A model generated the notes under the pieces. It ran no database searches, was not told the DNA's origin, and saw nothing but the letters and a program-made list of their open reading frames with translations. DNA of 64,000 bases from Streptomyces panaciradicis. Its GTDB lineage: Bacteria > Actinomycetota > Actinomycetes > Streptomycetales > Streptomycetaceae. Position 1 is the first letter of the stretch; each line of letters starts with the position of its first letter. The stretch covers positions 1 to 64,000 of the forward strand of contig NZ_JAMGBF010000034.1 of assembly GCF_023516615.1 (NCBI RefSeq). The letters run 5' to 3'. Shown in pieces: positions 17,577-29,396 of this stretch. Position numbers and translations under genes: made by a program.

Positions 17577-19205
17577 TCAGGTGGGGCTGAGCCGGGACTC
17601 CTCCACCGTCGCCAGCACCCCTTGCTCCCGCGCCTGTTCGAGCCGCAGCCGCGCCGAACGGCCCTCCATCGTCAGCGTCATGAGCTGGTTGCCGAACCAG
17701 GGTCCACCGGTCTTGCGCCACTTGACGGGCACCGGCGCACACCGGCCGTGCCGCAGGAACCGGCGCCCCAGCACCCGGGCCGCCGCGCTCCAGCCGAACC
17801 GGAAGGCGACGCGGATCGCCCGCGGCACGGCGTTGTGCACGGGGGAGCAGGTCAGCTGCAGCACCCGGGCGTCCGGCCCGCCGCCCGCCAGCCACGAGGC
17901 CTCCGCCACGTACGCGTGGTGCACGTCGCCCGACAGGACGAGCACCGTCGAGGGCGCCCCCGCCCCCGAACCGGCCCGCGCGATCAGCTCGGCCAGCCCG
18001 GTGAAGGAGGCCGGGAAGGCCGCCCAGTGCTCCAGGTCCGCCCCCCGCCGCAGCTTCTCCCCGAACCGCGCCCAGCGCGCCCCCCGGTCCCCCCGGCACA
18101 GGGCGGCGCTCCACGCCTCGGCGTCGTGCACGAGGTGCGGCAGCAGCCAGGGCAGCGAGGTCCCGATCAGCAGATGGTCGTACGCCCCGGGGTCCAGCAC
18201 CTGCTCGCGCAGCCACCGTTCCTCGCCCGGGTCGAGCATCGCCCGGTGCTCCTCGTCGAGGACGCGGGCCGCCCGCGAGTCCACCATCACCAGCCGGACC
18301 CGGCCGAAGTCGCGCCGGTAACTCCAGCGCACCGAGGCGGGGTCGACGTCGGCGCGGGAGGCGAAGGCGCGCAACTCGTCCGTCCCGTCGGGAAGTTCGC
18401 GTACGGCCGCGTAGAGCGGGTCGGCGGCGAGCTCGGCCGGCGAGAGGTTGCCCAGGTGCTGGTGGACCCAGTACGACATCAGGCCGCTCAGCAGCCGCTC
18501 CCGCCACCACGGAGTGGCCCGCATGTCCTCCACCCAGGCCGCGGAGGTGTTCCAGTCGTCGATGACGTCGTGGTCGTCGAAGATCATGCAGGTGGGCACG
18601 GTGGACAGCAGCCAGCGCACCTCGGGGTCGAGCCAGGACTCGTAGTAGAGGCGGGTGTACTCCTCGTAGTCCGCGACCTGGCTGCCCGGCGGGTCGCCGA
18701 GGTCGCGGCGGGCGGCGAGCCAGCGCTGCGTCGCCGGGGAGGTCTCGTCGGCGTAGACCTGGTCGCCCAGCAGCAGGAGCACGTCCGGGCGCTCGCCCTC
18801 GGGGTCGGCCGCCATCCGCAGGGCGAGCGTGTCGAGGGCGTCCGGGCCCACGGGGTCCGGCTCGTCGGCGGGCGGGGCGGCCCAGCGGCAGGAACCGAAG
18901 CCGACCTTGACCTCGTCGTCCTCGCGCGGGGCGCGGATCACGGAGGGCGGGAAGGGGGAGTCGGGCGGCGGCCACACGAGCGCGCCGTCGAGGTGGACGT
19001 CGTACGACGTCGTCGTGCCCGCGGTGAGGCCGGTGACCGGCACCAGGGCGTAGTGGTGGCCGGCGATCTGGAAGGTGGGGGCCTCGCCGCCGGAGCCGTC
19101 GGCGCAGCGCACCTCGGCGGTGCAGGGGCGGCTCGTCTCGACCCACACGGTCGCGGACGATCCGTCGGCATACCTCAGCAGTGGACCCAGGCGCAGTTCG
19201 GCCAC
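17577..19205 (-). CDS. PhoD-like metallophosphatase (alkaline phosphatase D family)
   Basis: 542 aa from GTG 19205 behind GGAGGAG. A fibronectin-like N-terminal part (about 1-95) precedes the metallophosphoesterase core: VGFGSCR, LLLGDQVYAD, FDDHDVIDDWN and SGDVHHAYVAE supply Asp, Asn and His metal ligands. Unlike secreted PhoD, there is no Tat or Sec signal, so the enzyme is predicted to be cytosolic; this is the common DUF7800/PhoD-like subtype of actinobacteria. Reaction: phosphate mono/diester hydrolysis, substrate unknown. Confidence 0.88.
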   Translation of the reverse strand: MAELRLGPLLRYADGSSATVWVETSRPCTAEVRCADGSGGEAPTFQIAGHHYALVPVTGLTAGTTTSYDVHLDGALVWPPPDSPFPPSVIRAPREDDEVKVGFGSCRWAAPPADEPDPVGPDALDTLALRMAADPEGERPDVLLLLGDQVYADETSPATQRWLAARRDLGDPPGSQVADYEEYTRLYYESWLDPEVRWLLSTVPTCMIFDDHDVIDDWNTSAAWVEDMRATPWWRERLLSGLMSYWVHQHLGNLSPAELAADPLYAAVRELPDGTDELRAFASRADVDPASVRWSYRRDFGRVRLVMVDSRAARVLDEEHRAMLDPGEERWLREQVLDPGAYDHLLIGTSLPWLLPHLVHDAEAWSAALCRGDRGARWARFGEKLRRGADLEHWAAFPASFTGLAELIARAGSGAGAPSTVLVLSGDVHHAYVAEASWLAGGGPDARVLQLTCSPVHNAVPRAIRVAFRFGWSAAARVLGRRFLRHGRCAPVPVKWRKTGGPWFGNQLMTLTMEGRSARLRLEQAREQGVLATVEESRLSPT

Positions 19206-19313
19206 GTACTCACGCTCCTCCGTCGCCCCGTACGGTACGGAACGACGGAGGTGAGGGGGGAGGTTCCGCGCGTAACGATCAGTCGTCGGATCGGCCGTCG
19301 GCCGGTCGTCGGA

Positions 19314-19958
19314 TCAGCAGCCGGAGAGGTAGCTGGTGAGCGCCGACTTCTCGGCGGAGTCGACCGAGAGGTCGTAGTAGTACTTCACCTGGACCCAGGC
19401 GCGGACGTAGGTGCACACGTACGCGGACCGGGACGGCACCCAGGTGGCGGGGTCCTGGTCGCCCTTGGACTGGTTCACGTTGTCGGTGACGGCCAGCAGC
19501 TGCGGGCGGGTGATGTCGTTGGCGAAGGCCTGGCGCTGGGCGGTGGTCCACTTGCTCGCGCCGGAGTCCCAGGCCTCGGCGAGCGGCACGAGGTGGTCGA
19601 TGTCCAGGTCGGAGGCGGCGGTCCAGGTCGCGCCGTCGTAGGGGGAGTACCAGCTGCCGCTGGTCGCGGCGCACGCGGAGTCGGTGACGACGTTCGTGCC
19701 GTCCCGCTTGAGGATGTACTCCCGGGTGTTGCAGGTGCCGCTGATCGTGATCCAGGTCGGGAAGAGGTCGCGGCTGTAGCCGGTGCGGTTCTCGGTCGCC
19801 ACGGTGAGCGAGGCGAGGTAGCTGCGCGCGGTGGAGGCGCTGACCGGGGTCGGGAGGGCGGCGGAGGCGCTCGGGCCGTTCAGAAGCCCGACGGAGGCTA
19901 TGAGTCCGGTAAGAGCCGCGAGTATGCTGAGCCGTCGACGCGCGTAGAACTTCGGCAT
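19314..19958 (-). CDS. Secreted HNH-type nuclease (DUF1524 / GmrSD C-terminal domain)
   Basis: 214 aa. A Sec signal peptide (about 1-33, ending ASA) indicates export. The core DLDIDHLVPLAEAW and NVNQSKGDQDPATWVPS match the DHxxPL...N...K.D.DPxxW pattern of the secreted DUF1524 HNH family common in Streptomyces. Two Cys (TCNTRE and ACAAT) and a pair at the C-terminus (YVCTYV, LSGC) may form disulfides. Predicted extracellular nuclease. ATG 19958 is behind AAGGGAG. Confidence 0.9.
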   Translation of the reverse strand: MPKFYARRRLSILAALTGLIASVGLLNGPSASAALPTPVSASTARSYLASLTVATENRTGYSRDLFPTWITISGTCNTREYILKRDGTNVVTDSACAATSGSWYSPYDGATWTAASDLDIDHLVPLAEAWDSGASKWTTAQRQAFANDITRPQLLAVTDNVNQSKGDQDPATWVPSRSAYVCTYVRAWVQVKYYYDLSVDSAEKSALTSYLSGC

Positions 19959-20121
19959 GCGAACTCCCTTGTGGGGTGGGGGCGTTGGGTGCGAGCAGGG
20001 GAATGCTCCCGGCGCCGTGTTGCGTCAGAGTGTGCGTTCGGTAAGAAGCTAGTGACGCGTACATGACACGACAAGGTGTACGGCTGAACTTTCGCCCGCC
20101 GGCTCGTCGCGTACCATGGAC

Positions 20122-20238
20122 GGCGCAGAAGGGGAGTAGCTCTTCGCCGGACCGTCGACATACTGCTCAGCTCGTCTGAGCCGGCGCCCGGAGGCGGGTC
20201 CCTCGTGGACCTCGCCAGCGAGACCTTCGGCAAAGCAG
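20122..20238 (+). promoter_or_regulatory. yybP-ykoY manganese riboswitch
   Basis: The conserved yybP-ykoY elements are present in order: GGGGAGTAGC (20131-20140), CGCCGGACCGTCGACATAC, and the distal GCGAGACCTTCGGC before GCAAAGCAG. This class senses Mn2+. It sits about 110 bp upstream of a TMEM165/GDT1-type transporter, a typical partner of this riboswitch. Boundaries are approximate. Confidence 0.9.
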
Positions 20239-20242
20239 TGCA

Positions 20243-20288
20243 CGCCCGTGCCGCACGGCACGGGCGCCATGTGTGCGCTGCCGTGCCG
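20243..20288 (+). promoter_or_regulatory. Expression platform with mutually exclusive stems
   Basis: CGCCCGTGCCG (20243-20253) and CGGCACGGGCG (20256-20266) form an 11-bp hairpin with a 2-nt loop directly after the aptamer. The octamer CCGTGCCG occurs again at 20281-20288, so CGGCACGG (20256-20263) can pair either upstream or downstream. No U-tract follows, so control may be Rho-dependent or at translation. Confidence 0.55.
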
Positions 20289-20348
20289 AGGTGTCGTGCG
20301 TGAAGGTTCAGCACTCTCGGTGGGGCAGCCCCGACCGATTGAGGAACC

Positions 20349-20930
20349 TTGATCAGCATCACCGTCCTGGCGCTCGTCTTCGGCGTCGTCTTCCTCGCGG
20401 AGCTTCCGGACAAGACCGCGCTCGCCGGACTCGTCCTCGGGGCGCGCTACCGCGCCTCCTACGTCTTCGCGGGCGTCGCGGCCGCGTTCCTGCTGCACGT
20501 CGTGCTCGCCGTGGCGGCGGGCAGTGTGCTGACGCTGCTGCCGCAGCGGCTCGTGCACGCCGTCACGGGCCTGCTCTTCCTGGGCGGCGCGGCGATGCTG
20601 CTGTTCGGCAAGGGGGACGGCGAGGAGGAGATCCGCAGGCCCGAGGACCAGTCCTTCTGGAAGGTCGCGGGCACCGGATTCATGCTCATCCTCGTCGCCG
20701 AGTTCGGTGACCTCACGCAGATCATGACGGCCAACCTCGCGGCCCGCTACGACGACCCGCTGTCCGTCGGGCTCGGTGCCGTGCTGGCGCTGTGGGCGGT
20801 GGCCGGGCTGGGCATCGTCGGCGGAAAGGCGCTGATGAGGCGGGTGCCGCTGAAGCTGATCACGAAGATCGCGGCGCTGCTGATGGCGGGGCTCGGGGTG
20901 TGGGGTCTGTGGGAGGCCGTGGCCGGGTGA
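20349..20930 (+). CDS. TMEM165/GDT1 (UPF0016) family manganese/calcium transporter
   Basis: 193 aa from TTG 20349 preceded by GAGGAACC. It has six predicted helices in two halves, each with the signature acidic motif: ELPDKT (18-23) and EFGDLTQ (about 117-123). Bacterial members such as MntX/MneA-type proteins export Mn2+ and several are controlled by yybP-ykoY RNA, as here. Expected role: Mn2+ efflux from the cytosol when manganese is high. Confidence 0.92.
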   Translation: MISITVLALVFGVVFLAELPDKTALAGLVLGARYRASYVFAGVAAAFLLHVVLAVAAGSVLTLLPQRLVHAVTGLLFLGGAAMLLFGKGDGEEEIRRPEDQSFWKVAGTGFMLILVAEFGDLTQIMTANLAARYDDPLSVGLGAVLALWAVAGLGIVGGKALMRRVPLKLITKIAALLMAGLGVWGLWEAVAG

Positions 20931-21100
20931 GGCCGCGGGACGGGCGGCGGGCCGGCTGAACGGCCGGTGAACTCTTCGGGCATGCGGTGGCGGATGCCGG
21001 GCATGTTTTGTACCGTGGAGAAACAAAGTGGCTCCCGCCCGTTTTCCCTGACCGGCGGGCGGGGCCGCCTTGTTCCCCCCTTCCTGCCTTGGAGCTGCCG

Positions 21101-21769
21101 ATGACGGTCACCGCCGTGCCCACCGTCCTGACCGCCCGCGCCCTCCTGCTGGACATGGACGGCACCCTCGTGAACTCCGACGCCGTCGTCGAACGGATCT
21201 GGCGTCGCTGGGCCGAGCGGCACGGGCTGGACGCGGACGAGGTCATGAAGGTGGTCCACGGGCGCCAGGGCTACGCCTCCATGGCCGTGCTGCTGCCCGA
21301 CCGTCCCATGGAGCAGAACCACGCCGACAACGCGCGCATGCTCGCCGAGGAGACCGCCGACACCGACGGGGTCGTGGAGGTGCCCGGCGCGGCGAGGTTC
21401 CTGGCGTCCCTGGACGGGCTGCCGCACGCGCTGGTGACCTCGGCGGACGTGCCCCTCTCCACGGCCCGCATGGCCGCGGCGGGGCTGCCGCTGCCGCGCG
21501 TGCGCGTCACGGCGGAGAACGTCGGCGCGAGCAAGCCGGACCCCGAGGGCTTCCTCAAGGGCGCGGCGGAACTGGGCATCGCCCCGGCCGACTGCGTCGT
21601 CTTCGAGGACTCCGCCGCGGGGATCGCCGCCGGCCGGGCCGCCGGGATGCGGGTCGTGGGCGTGGGCCCGCGAGCCGACCTCCACGAGCCGGACATCGTC
21701 GTGCCCGACCTCACCCGGGTCCACATCGAGGCCACGACGGACGGCACGATCCGGATCTGCGTGCAGTGA
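21101..21769 (+). CDS. HAD-IA family phosphatase
   Basis: 222 aa, ATG 21101 behind GGAG. Motif I is LLDMDGTLVNSD (Asp18, Asp20), motif II is TSADV, and the motif III/IV region is SKPDPEGF followed by VVFEDSAAGIAAGRAAGM. It resembles sugar-phosphate phosphatases of the YfbT/GPP type and would act in the cytosol. The substrate is not readable. It is transcribed toward the tandem-repeat region. Confidence 0.87.
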   Translation: MTVTAVPTVLTARALLLDMDGTLVNSDAVVERIWRRWAERHGLDADEVMKVVHGRQGYASMAVLLPDRPMEQNHADNARMLAEETADTDGVVEVPGAARFLASLDGLPHALVTSADVPLSTARMAAAGLPLPRVRVTAENVGASKPDPEGFLKGAAELGIAPADCVVFEDSAAGIAAGRAAGMRVVGVGPRADLHEPDIVVPDLTRVHIEATTDGTIRICVQ

Positions 21770-21774
21770 CGGAG

Positions 21775-22393
21775 CGGGGCGGGGCGCGCCGCGTCTGAGG
21801 CGCGCCGGGGTGCGTGGGTGTGGGCGAGGAGCGGCTGGGCCTGTTGCGCCTGGCCGTGGCCGGCAGCGTGTGTGCTGTCGCGTGTACGTCTCCGACCCGC
21901 ACCGCGCCGGGCCGGATGTGCGGGTGGTGACGGGCTGAGGCTGGGGTGGCGCCGTGTCTGGGGTTCGCCGGGGTGCGCGGGTGTGGGCGAGGAGAGCGGT
22001 CGTGCCTGGCCGTGCCCGGCCGCGTGTGTGCTGTCGCTCGGATGTTTCCGACCCGCACCGGGCCGGGCCGGATGTGCGGGCGGTGACGGGCTGAGGCTGG
22101 GGTGGCGCCGTGTCTGGGGTTCGCCGGGGTGCGCGGGTGTGGGCGAGGAGAGCGGTCGTGCCTGGCCGTGCCCGGCCGCGTGTGTGCTGTCGCTCGGATG
22201 TTTCCGACCCGCACCGGGCCGGGCCGGATGTGCGGGCGGTGACGGCTGACGCCAGGGTGCGCGCGTCTGGGTGAGCGGAGGCTGGGCCTCTCGCGCCGTC
22301 GTCAGCAGCGTCCGGCAGTATGTGCCCTGTCACTCGGATGTTTCCGACCCGCACCGGGCCGGGACGGATTTCAGCTCGGGCGGGGTGTCGGGC
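21775..22393. repeat. 156-bp tandem repeat array between convergent genes
   Basis: Two identical 156-bp units (21931-22086 and 22087-22242) are flanked by a diverged left copy in the same register (about 21775-21930) and a diverged right copy shortened by 16 bp (from 22243). Each unit includes CGGATGTTTCCGACCCGCAC and CCGGGCCGGGCCGG. No convincing gene lies in the 624-bp gap. Because 156 is divisible by three, frames stay open on both strands, but they also run on through adjacent genes in the wrong frame, so I treat the array as non-coding. Confidence 0.8.
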
Positions 22394-25539
<3,146 letters not shown>

Positions 25540-25552
25540 GACAGGGCGCCCC

Positions 25553-26080
25553 TCAGGCCTCCGCCGTGGCCGGCACGTCGGCGGACCCCCGCCGCAGGTC
25601 CTTGCGGAACCAGTGCTCGGCGTACGGGTCGTCGTTGTGGCGTGCCGTCTCCTCGTAGCCGAGGCGGGCGTACAGGGCGCGCGCCGCCACCAGGTCGGAG
25701 CGGGTGTCCAGGATCAGCCGGTGGGCGCCCAGGGCGCGGGCGGCCTCCTCGGCGGCCCGCACCAGCAGGGGCGCGCCGCCCCGGCCCCGCATTCCCACGT
25801 GCACGAACACCCGGGTCAGCTCCGCGGTCTCCGCGTCCAGCAGGCGTACGCCCGCCGAGCCCGCCGGTTCCCCGGCGTAGCGGGCGACCAGCAGCGTGCC
25901 CGTGGGCGCGGCGAGTTCCGCGCCCGTGGTGGCGGCGATCTCGCGCTCCAGTTCGGCGGGGTCGGTGCGGCGGCCTTCGTGCAGCAGGTACCAGCGGTCG
26001 CTGACCTCCGTGTAGTACGCCCGCCACAGGGCCGCGGCCACGGGGGAGTCGTAGGGCTCCGGGGTGATGGTCCAGGTCAT
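25553..26080 (-). CDS. GNAT-family N-acetyltransferase
   Basis: 175 aa from ATG 26080 (MTWTITPEPY); an in-frame ATG at 26089, one base past the upstream stop, is possible by coupling. The acetyl-CoA loop region is VFVHVGMRGRGGAPLLVRAAEEAARALG, with the R/QxxGxG/A-type signature RGRGGA, and LDTRSDLVAARALYARLGYEE is the family C-terminus. Predicted small-molecule acetyltransferase; substrate unknown. In one unit with the reductase gene behind it. Confidence 0.88.
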   Translation of the reverse strand: MTWTITPEPYDSPVAAALWRAYYTEVSDRWYLLHEGRRTDPAELEREIAATTGAELAAPTGTLLVARYAGEPAGSAGVRLLDAETAELTRVFVHVGMRGRGGAPLLVRAAEEAARALGAHRLILDTRSDLVAARALYARLGYEETARHNDDPYAEHWFRKDLRRGSADVPATAEA

Positions 26081-26090
26081 GGCCCCCATC

Positions 26091-26717
26091 TCAGGAGACG
26101 GAGCGGCGCGCCCGCAACCGGATATGCGTGACCTCCGGCGAGTCCAGCACCTGGGTCTTCTCCCACTCGATGTGCTGATCGCCCAGGTTGTCGAAGAGGC
26201 GGCGGCCGCCGCAGGCCAGGACCGGGACGACGTGCAGGAGCAGTTCGTCGAGCAGGCCCGCCCGGACGAACTGCTGGACCAGGTCCGCGCCGCCCGCCAG
26301 GGACACGTCCTTCTCGCCGGCGGCCTGCCGGGCCAGTTCCAGGGCGCGCTCGGGGCCCTCGGTGACGAAGTGGAACGTCGTGCCGCCCTTCTTCGGAACG
26401 GACGGGCGCGCGTGGTGGGTGACGACGAACACCGGCGCGTGGAACGGGGGCTCGTCGCCCCACGGGATCTCACCGGTGACGTACATGCCGTGGCCCATGA
26501 CCACCGCGCCGGGCCGCCGGACGTGCTCGGCGACCAGATCGTCGTCCGGCCCGGTCAGGCCGCCCTCCATCCCCTGCATCCGGCGGAACGTCCGCAGCCC
26601 GTACACCCAGGAGTGCAGCCGCTCCCCGCCGATGCCCAGCGGATGCTCCCGGCCCGACTCCGGGCCCGCGATGTATCCGTCCAGCGACACGGCCAGTCGT
26701 GCGATGACCTCACCCAT
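26091..26717 (-). CDS. Dihydrofolate-reductase-like (RibD C-terminal) family protein
   Basis: 208 aa from ATG 26717 behind AAGGGGA. RLAVSLDGYIAGPESG is the family opening, and LAGGADLVQQFVRAGLLDELLLHVVPVLACGG is the RibD_C hallmark with the nucleotide-binding GGA. These proteins are NADPH-dependent reductases of unclear substrate; Streptomyces contains many copies. Co-transcribed with the GNAT gene. Confidence 0.88.
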   Translation of the reverse strand: MGEVIARLAVSLDGYIAGPESGREHPLGIGGERLHSWVYGLRTFRRMQGMEGGLTGPDDDLVAEHVRRPGAVVMGHGMYVTGEIPWGDEPPFHAPVFVVTHHARPSVPKKGGTTFHFVTEGPERALELARQAAGEKDVSLAGGADLVQQFVRAGLLDELLLHVVPVLACGGRRLFDNLGDQHIEWEKTQVLDSPEVTHIRLRARRSVS

Positions 26718-26887
26718 GACGATCCCCTTCGGTACGGGCACCCTCACGGTGCCTTCGACCGGACGTCGATCGGGGACGCGGGGGATCGACGTGGAGCGCG
26801 AAGGATTTTGACACCCGTTTACGCGGGGTGTTCCGGGTCACCCGTTCGGAGAACCGGCCCGTTGGGCCGATACAACGGAAGGCACCC

Positions 26888-27586
26888 ATGTCCACAGGCA
26901 TGATCATTGCTTTGATCGTGATCGTGGCGGCCGTGGTCGTTGTCGCGGCCGTCCTGATGAAGCGTGCGAAGGGCCCGCACGGCGGCCGGGACCTGAAGCG
27001 CCGCTTCGGGCCCGAATACGACCGTACGGTGGCCCGGCACGACGGGGACGCCAAGGCCGCCGAGCGCGAACTCACCGAGCGCGTGGAACGACACGGCTCG
27101 CTGCGTGAGCGGCCGCTCGACGCGAGCCGGCGGGAACAGTACGAGGCCCGCTGGACGGCCGCGCAGGAGCGGTTCGTCGACGCGCCCCGGGAGGCGGTCG
27201 CCGAGGCGGACCGCCTGATCGCGGAACTGGCCGCCGAGCGCGGCTTCCCGGACGGAGGCCAGTACGAGGAGCAGCTCGCCGCGCTCTCCGTCCACCACGC
27301 CCACCACGTCCACGGCTACCGGCACGTCCACCGCGTCGCCCGCGTCGGCGCGGGCGGGCAGGACGGCGACCGGTCCGACACGGAGGAGATGCGGGAGGCC
27401 ATGGTCGAGGCCCGCGCGCTCTTCGAGGAGCTGACGTCCTCCACCCGGCACCGCGGCGCGAGCGCCGGGAGGGCCGAGCGGGGCGACGAGGTCGCCACCG
27501 ACGGCGACATGCGCGCAGGCGGGCACCAGGAGAACCGCGGCCATCTGCCGTGGGCCGTCAACCGACGTCACGCGAAGGGGAGTTGA
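26888..27586 (+). CDS. Membrane-anchored protein with unnamed helical domain (paralogue A)
   Basis: 232 aa, ATG 26888 behind GGAAGG. One N-terminal helix (5-23, MIIALIVIVAAVVVVAAVL) anchors a charged cytoplasmic part. Residues about 90-190 form a helical domain opening with RFVDAPREAVAEADRLIAEL and closing with DTEEMREAMVEARALFEEL. The same pattern occurs in the next gene. A His-rich stretch (HHAHHVHGYRHVH) lies in the middle. The next gene starts 5 bp after the stop, so the two are one operon. Function unknown. Confidence 0.82.
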   Translation: MSTGMIIALIVIVAAVVVVAAVLMKRAKGPHGGRDLKRRFGPEYDRTVARHDGDAKAAERELTERVERHGSLRERPLDASRREQYEARWTAAQERFVDAPREAVAEADRLIAELAAERGFPDGGQYEEQLAALSVHHAHHVHGYRHVHRVARVGAGGQDGDRSDTEEMREAMVEARALFEELTSSTRHRGASAGRAERGDEVATDGDMRAGGHQENRGHLPWAVNRRHAKGS

Positions 27587-27591
27587 GCGAC

Positions 27592-28425
27592 ATGAAGGAC
27601 GCTGTGACCGGCCCCGGCCCCGGAGCCAGGAGTTCTGAGGACGAGGACCGGACCAACCGCCGCACGATCACCCCGACACCCGCGGAGACCGAGCGGGAAG
27701 GCGGGCGCGGTCCCGCGGAGACGGGACGCGACAGCGAGGACGGCGCGGAGCGGCGCGTCGTGTCGCCCACGCCGCAAGAGACGACCGACGCCCGGACGGG
27801 CAGCGCGTACGACGGCACGGGCGCCGTGACGCACACCGGTGCGCCCACCCCCGGAACCGCCCGTTCCACCGCCGACCTGTCACCGGGCACGGACACCGGC
27901 ACCACGGACACCGGTGCCACCAACACCGGTGCCACCAACACCGGCACCACGGACACCGGCACCACGGACACCGGTGCCACCAACACCGGTGCCACCAACA
28001 CCGGCACCACGGACACCGGCACCACGGACACGGGTATCGGCGGGTCCCGCACACACACCGGTGGTACCGGTATCGGTGCCGGCGGGTCCGGCTCCCGTAC
28101 CGGTGGCACGGCCGCCGGTGGCGCCGGCACCGGGACCCCGCTGCTCCCGCACGACGAGTGCGACAAGCTGGAGACGCGGCTGCGGCACGCCGTCGCCGGG
28201 TTCGTCGACGGGCCCCGGGACGCCGTTCAGGAGGCCGACCAGGTGCTGGAGGAGATCGCCGGGCGGTTCGCCGAGGCGGTGACCCGGCGGCGCCGGACCC
28301 TGCGCATGTCCTGGCAGGACGGCAAGTCCGGCGGCGCGGACGAGGCCGCGCGGACGGACACCGAACAGCTCAGGCTCGCCCTGAAGGACTACCGCGAGCT
28401 GGCCGAACGCCTGCTCCACGGCTGA
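27592..28425 (+). CDS. Soluble protein with Thr-Gly repeat and shared helical domain (paralogue B)
   Basis: 277 aa, ATG 27592 behind GAAGGGGAG. Residues 1-95 are charged and disordered, residues about 98-150 are a DTGTT/NTGAT pentapeptide repeat, then a Gly-rich hinge, and residues about 187-277 form a helical domain. That domain opens with GFVDGPRDAVQEADQVLEEI and closes with DTEQLRLALKDYRELAERL, matching the neighbouring gene. Pairing a membrane-bound and a soluble copy suggests that they interact. No signal peptide or catalytic motif is visible. Confidence 0.82.
   Translation: MKDAVTGPGPGARSSEDEDRTNRRTITPTPAETEREGGRGPAETGRDSEDGAERRVVSPTPQETTDARTGSAYDGTGAVTHTGAPTPGTARSTADLSPGTDTGTTDTGATNTGATNTGTTDTGTTDTGATNTGATNTGTTDTGTTDTGIGGSRTHTGGTGIGAGGSGSRTGGTAAGGAGTGTPLLPHDECDKLETRLRHAVAGFVDGPRDAVQEADQVLEEIAGRFAEAVTRRRRTLRMSWQDGKSGGADEAARTDTEQLRLALKDYRELAERLLHG
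27886..28035 (+). repeat. 15-bp coding minisatellite with exact 60-bp duplication
   Basis: Units of 15 bp of the form ACCGGCACCACGGAC or ACCGGTGCCACCAAC are arranged in a higher-order pattern. Segments 27901-27960 and 27961-28020 are identical. The array is in frame and encodes TGTTD/TGATN pentapeptides. Confidence 0.9.
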
Positions 28426-28447
28426 GACGCGAGACGCCACGGTCACG

Positions 28448-28480
28448 AGGCCGAGGGGACCTAAGCGGTCTCCTCGGCCT
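28448..28480. terminator. Bidirectional terminator between convergent genes
   Basis: Positions 28448-28461 pair with 28467-28480 over 14 bp (one G-U) around loop TAAGC, followed by TTCC. The stem overlaps the 3' end of the DUF1992 coding region. Confidence 0.75.
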
Positions 28481-28889
28481 TTCCGGTGGCCGTCCGCCGC
28501 GCGTGCCATTCCCGTACGACCTCTTCGACGTCGTACGGCTTCATCCCGAGCGGGGGCCCCGGCGGCGGCTTGAACATCATGTCGCGGATCCTGACGTTGA
28601 CGTCCGTGATCAGCTTGCGCGCGATCCGCTCCGAAGGAGCCGCGTACGCCGCCGCGAGCGTGTCCTCGGCCTCCTTGCGCAGCGCGAGGGTCGGCGGCAG
28701 CACCGACAGGCCCTCGCGGGCCATCTTCTGCCTGATCCACCACAGTTCGTCGTACGTGGTGTCGGTGCCGGGCGGCAACGGCTTTCCCGCGCCCGCGAGT
28801 TCGGCGAACTCACCGCGTCTTTCGGCGTCAAGGATCTGCTTGTCCACCCAGGACTCGAACGGCACGCCGGGTGGCTTTCGCTCGGTCAT
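28461..28889 (-). CDS. DUF1992 (DnaJ-homologue subfamily C member 28-type) protein
   Basis: 142 aa. The family signature ESWVDKQILDAERRGEFAELAGAGKPLP is at residues about 12-40, followed by WWIRQKMAREGLSVLPP. Members are soluble and lack a J domain in bacteria; function unknown. Its last codons lie inside the terminator stem. It is divergent from the FHA-domain gene, about 80 bp away. Confidence 0.88.
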   Translation of the reverse strand: MTERKPPGVPFESWVDKQILDAERRGEFAELAGAGKPLPPGTDTTYDELWWIRQKMAREGLSVLPPTLALRKEAEDTLAAAYAAPSERIARKLITDVNVRIRDMMFKPPPGPPLGMKPYDVEEVVREWHARRTATGKAEETA

Positions 28890-28969
28890 GAGTCCATTGT
28901 GCCGGACGCCGCAGACCCGGGCGATTTATCATGCGGCCGCTGCATAAGGACACTTCAAGAGGAGCGCAC

Positions 28970-29362
28970 GTGCTCGAACTGACCATGGCCACCGTCGCCG
29001 CGGCGGAAGAGGGGGCCACGGCCGGCATGCAGATGGCCGACGCGCCCAGCGAGCCCGGCGCCGTGCTGCGGGTGGGCCGGGACCGGGCGCTGTGCCGTCT
29101 GGTGACGCCCGAGGACTGGCTGTTCGTGTCCCGGGTGCATCTGGAGTTCCAGTGCGGCCCGGAGGGGGCCTGGCAGGTCACCTGGCTGCGCGGCTCCCAG
29201 GCCGACCCCTCCTCCGAGGTCCGGCTGGTGGTCGGCGAGTACGCCCAGCCCCTCGCCTACGGCGGCACGGTGACGCTGCCCAGAGGCGGCAACGGCGAGA
29301 TCGTCGTCCGCGACCGCACCGCCCCGAGGAGCGTCAACGTCGGCTTCTACCACGAGTTCTAG
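28970..29362 (+). CDS. FHA-domain-like protein
   Basis: 130 aa from GTG 28970, selected because AAGAGGAG lies upstream. RVGRDRALCRLVTPEDWLFVSRVHLEF fits the FHA core (GR near the start, then SRxH), which in the family binds phosphothreonine. The rest of the chain, ending in VNVGFYHEF, is beta-rich. It is a single-domain protein with no kinase or secretion gene nearby, so its partner is unknown. Confidence 0.75.
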   Translation: MLELTMATVAAAEEGATAGMQMADAPSEPGAVLRVGRDRALCRLVTPEDWLFVSRVHLEFQCGPEGAWQVTWLRGSQADPSSEVRLVVGEYAQPLAYGGTVTLPRGGNGEIVVRDRTAPRSVNVGFYHEF

Positions 29363-29396
29363 GGCGACACCCGCCCTGGCGGGCCGGGCCCGGCGG

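Noticed and set aside
20747..22354. Long minus-strand frame across the 156-bp repeats and the HAD gene
   Set aside because: It is open only because the repeat period is divisible by three and it is a shadow over the HAD gene. Composition is Thr/Arg/Pro-biased, and there is no ribosome site.
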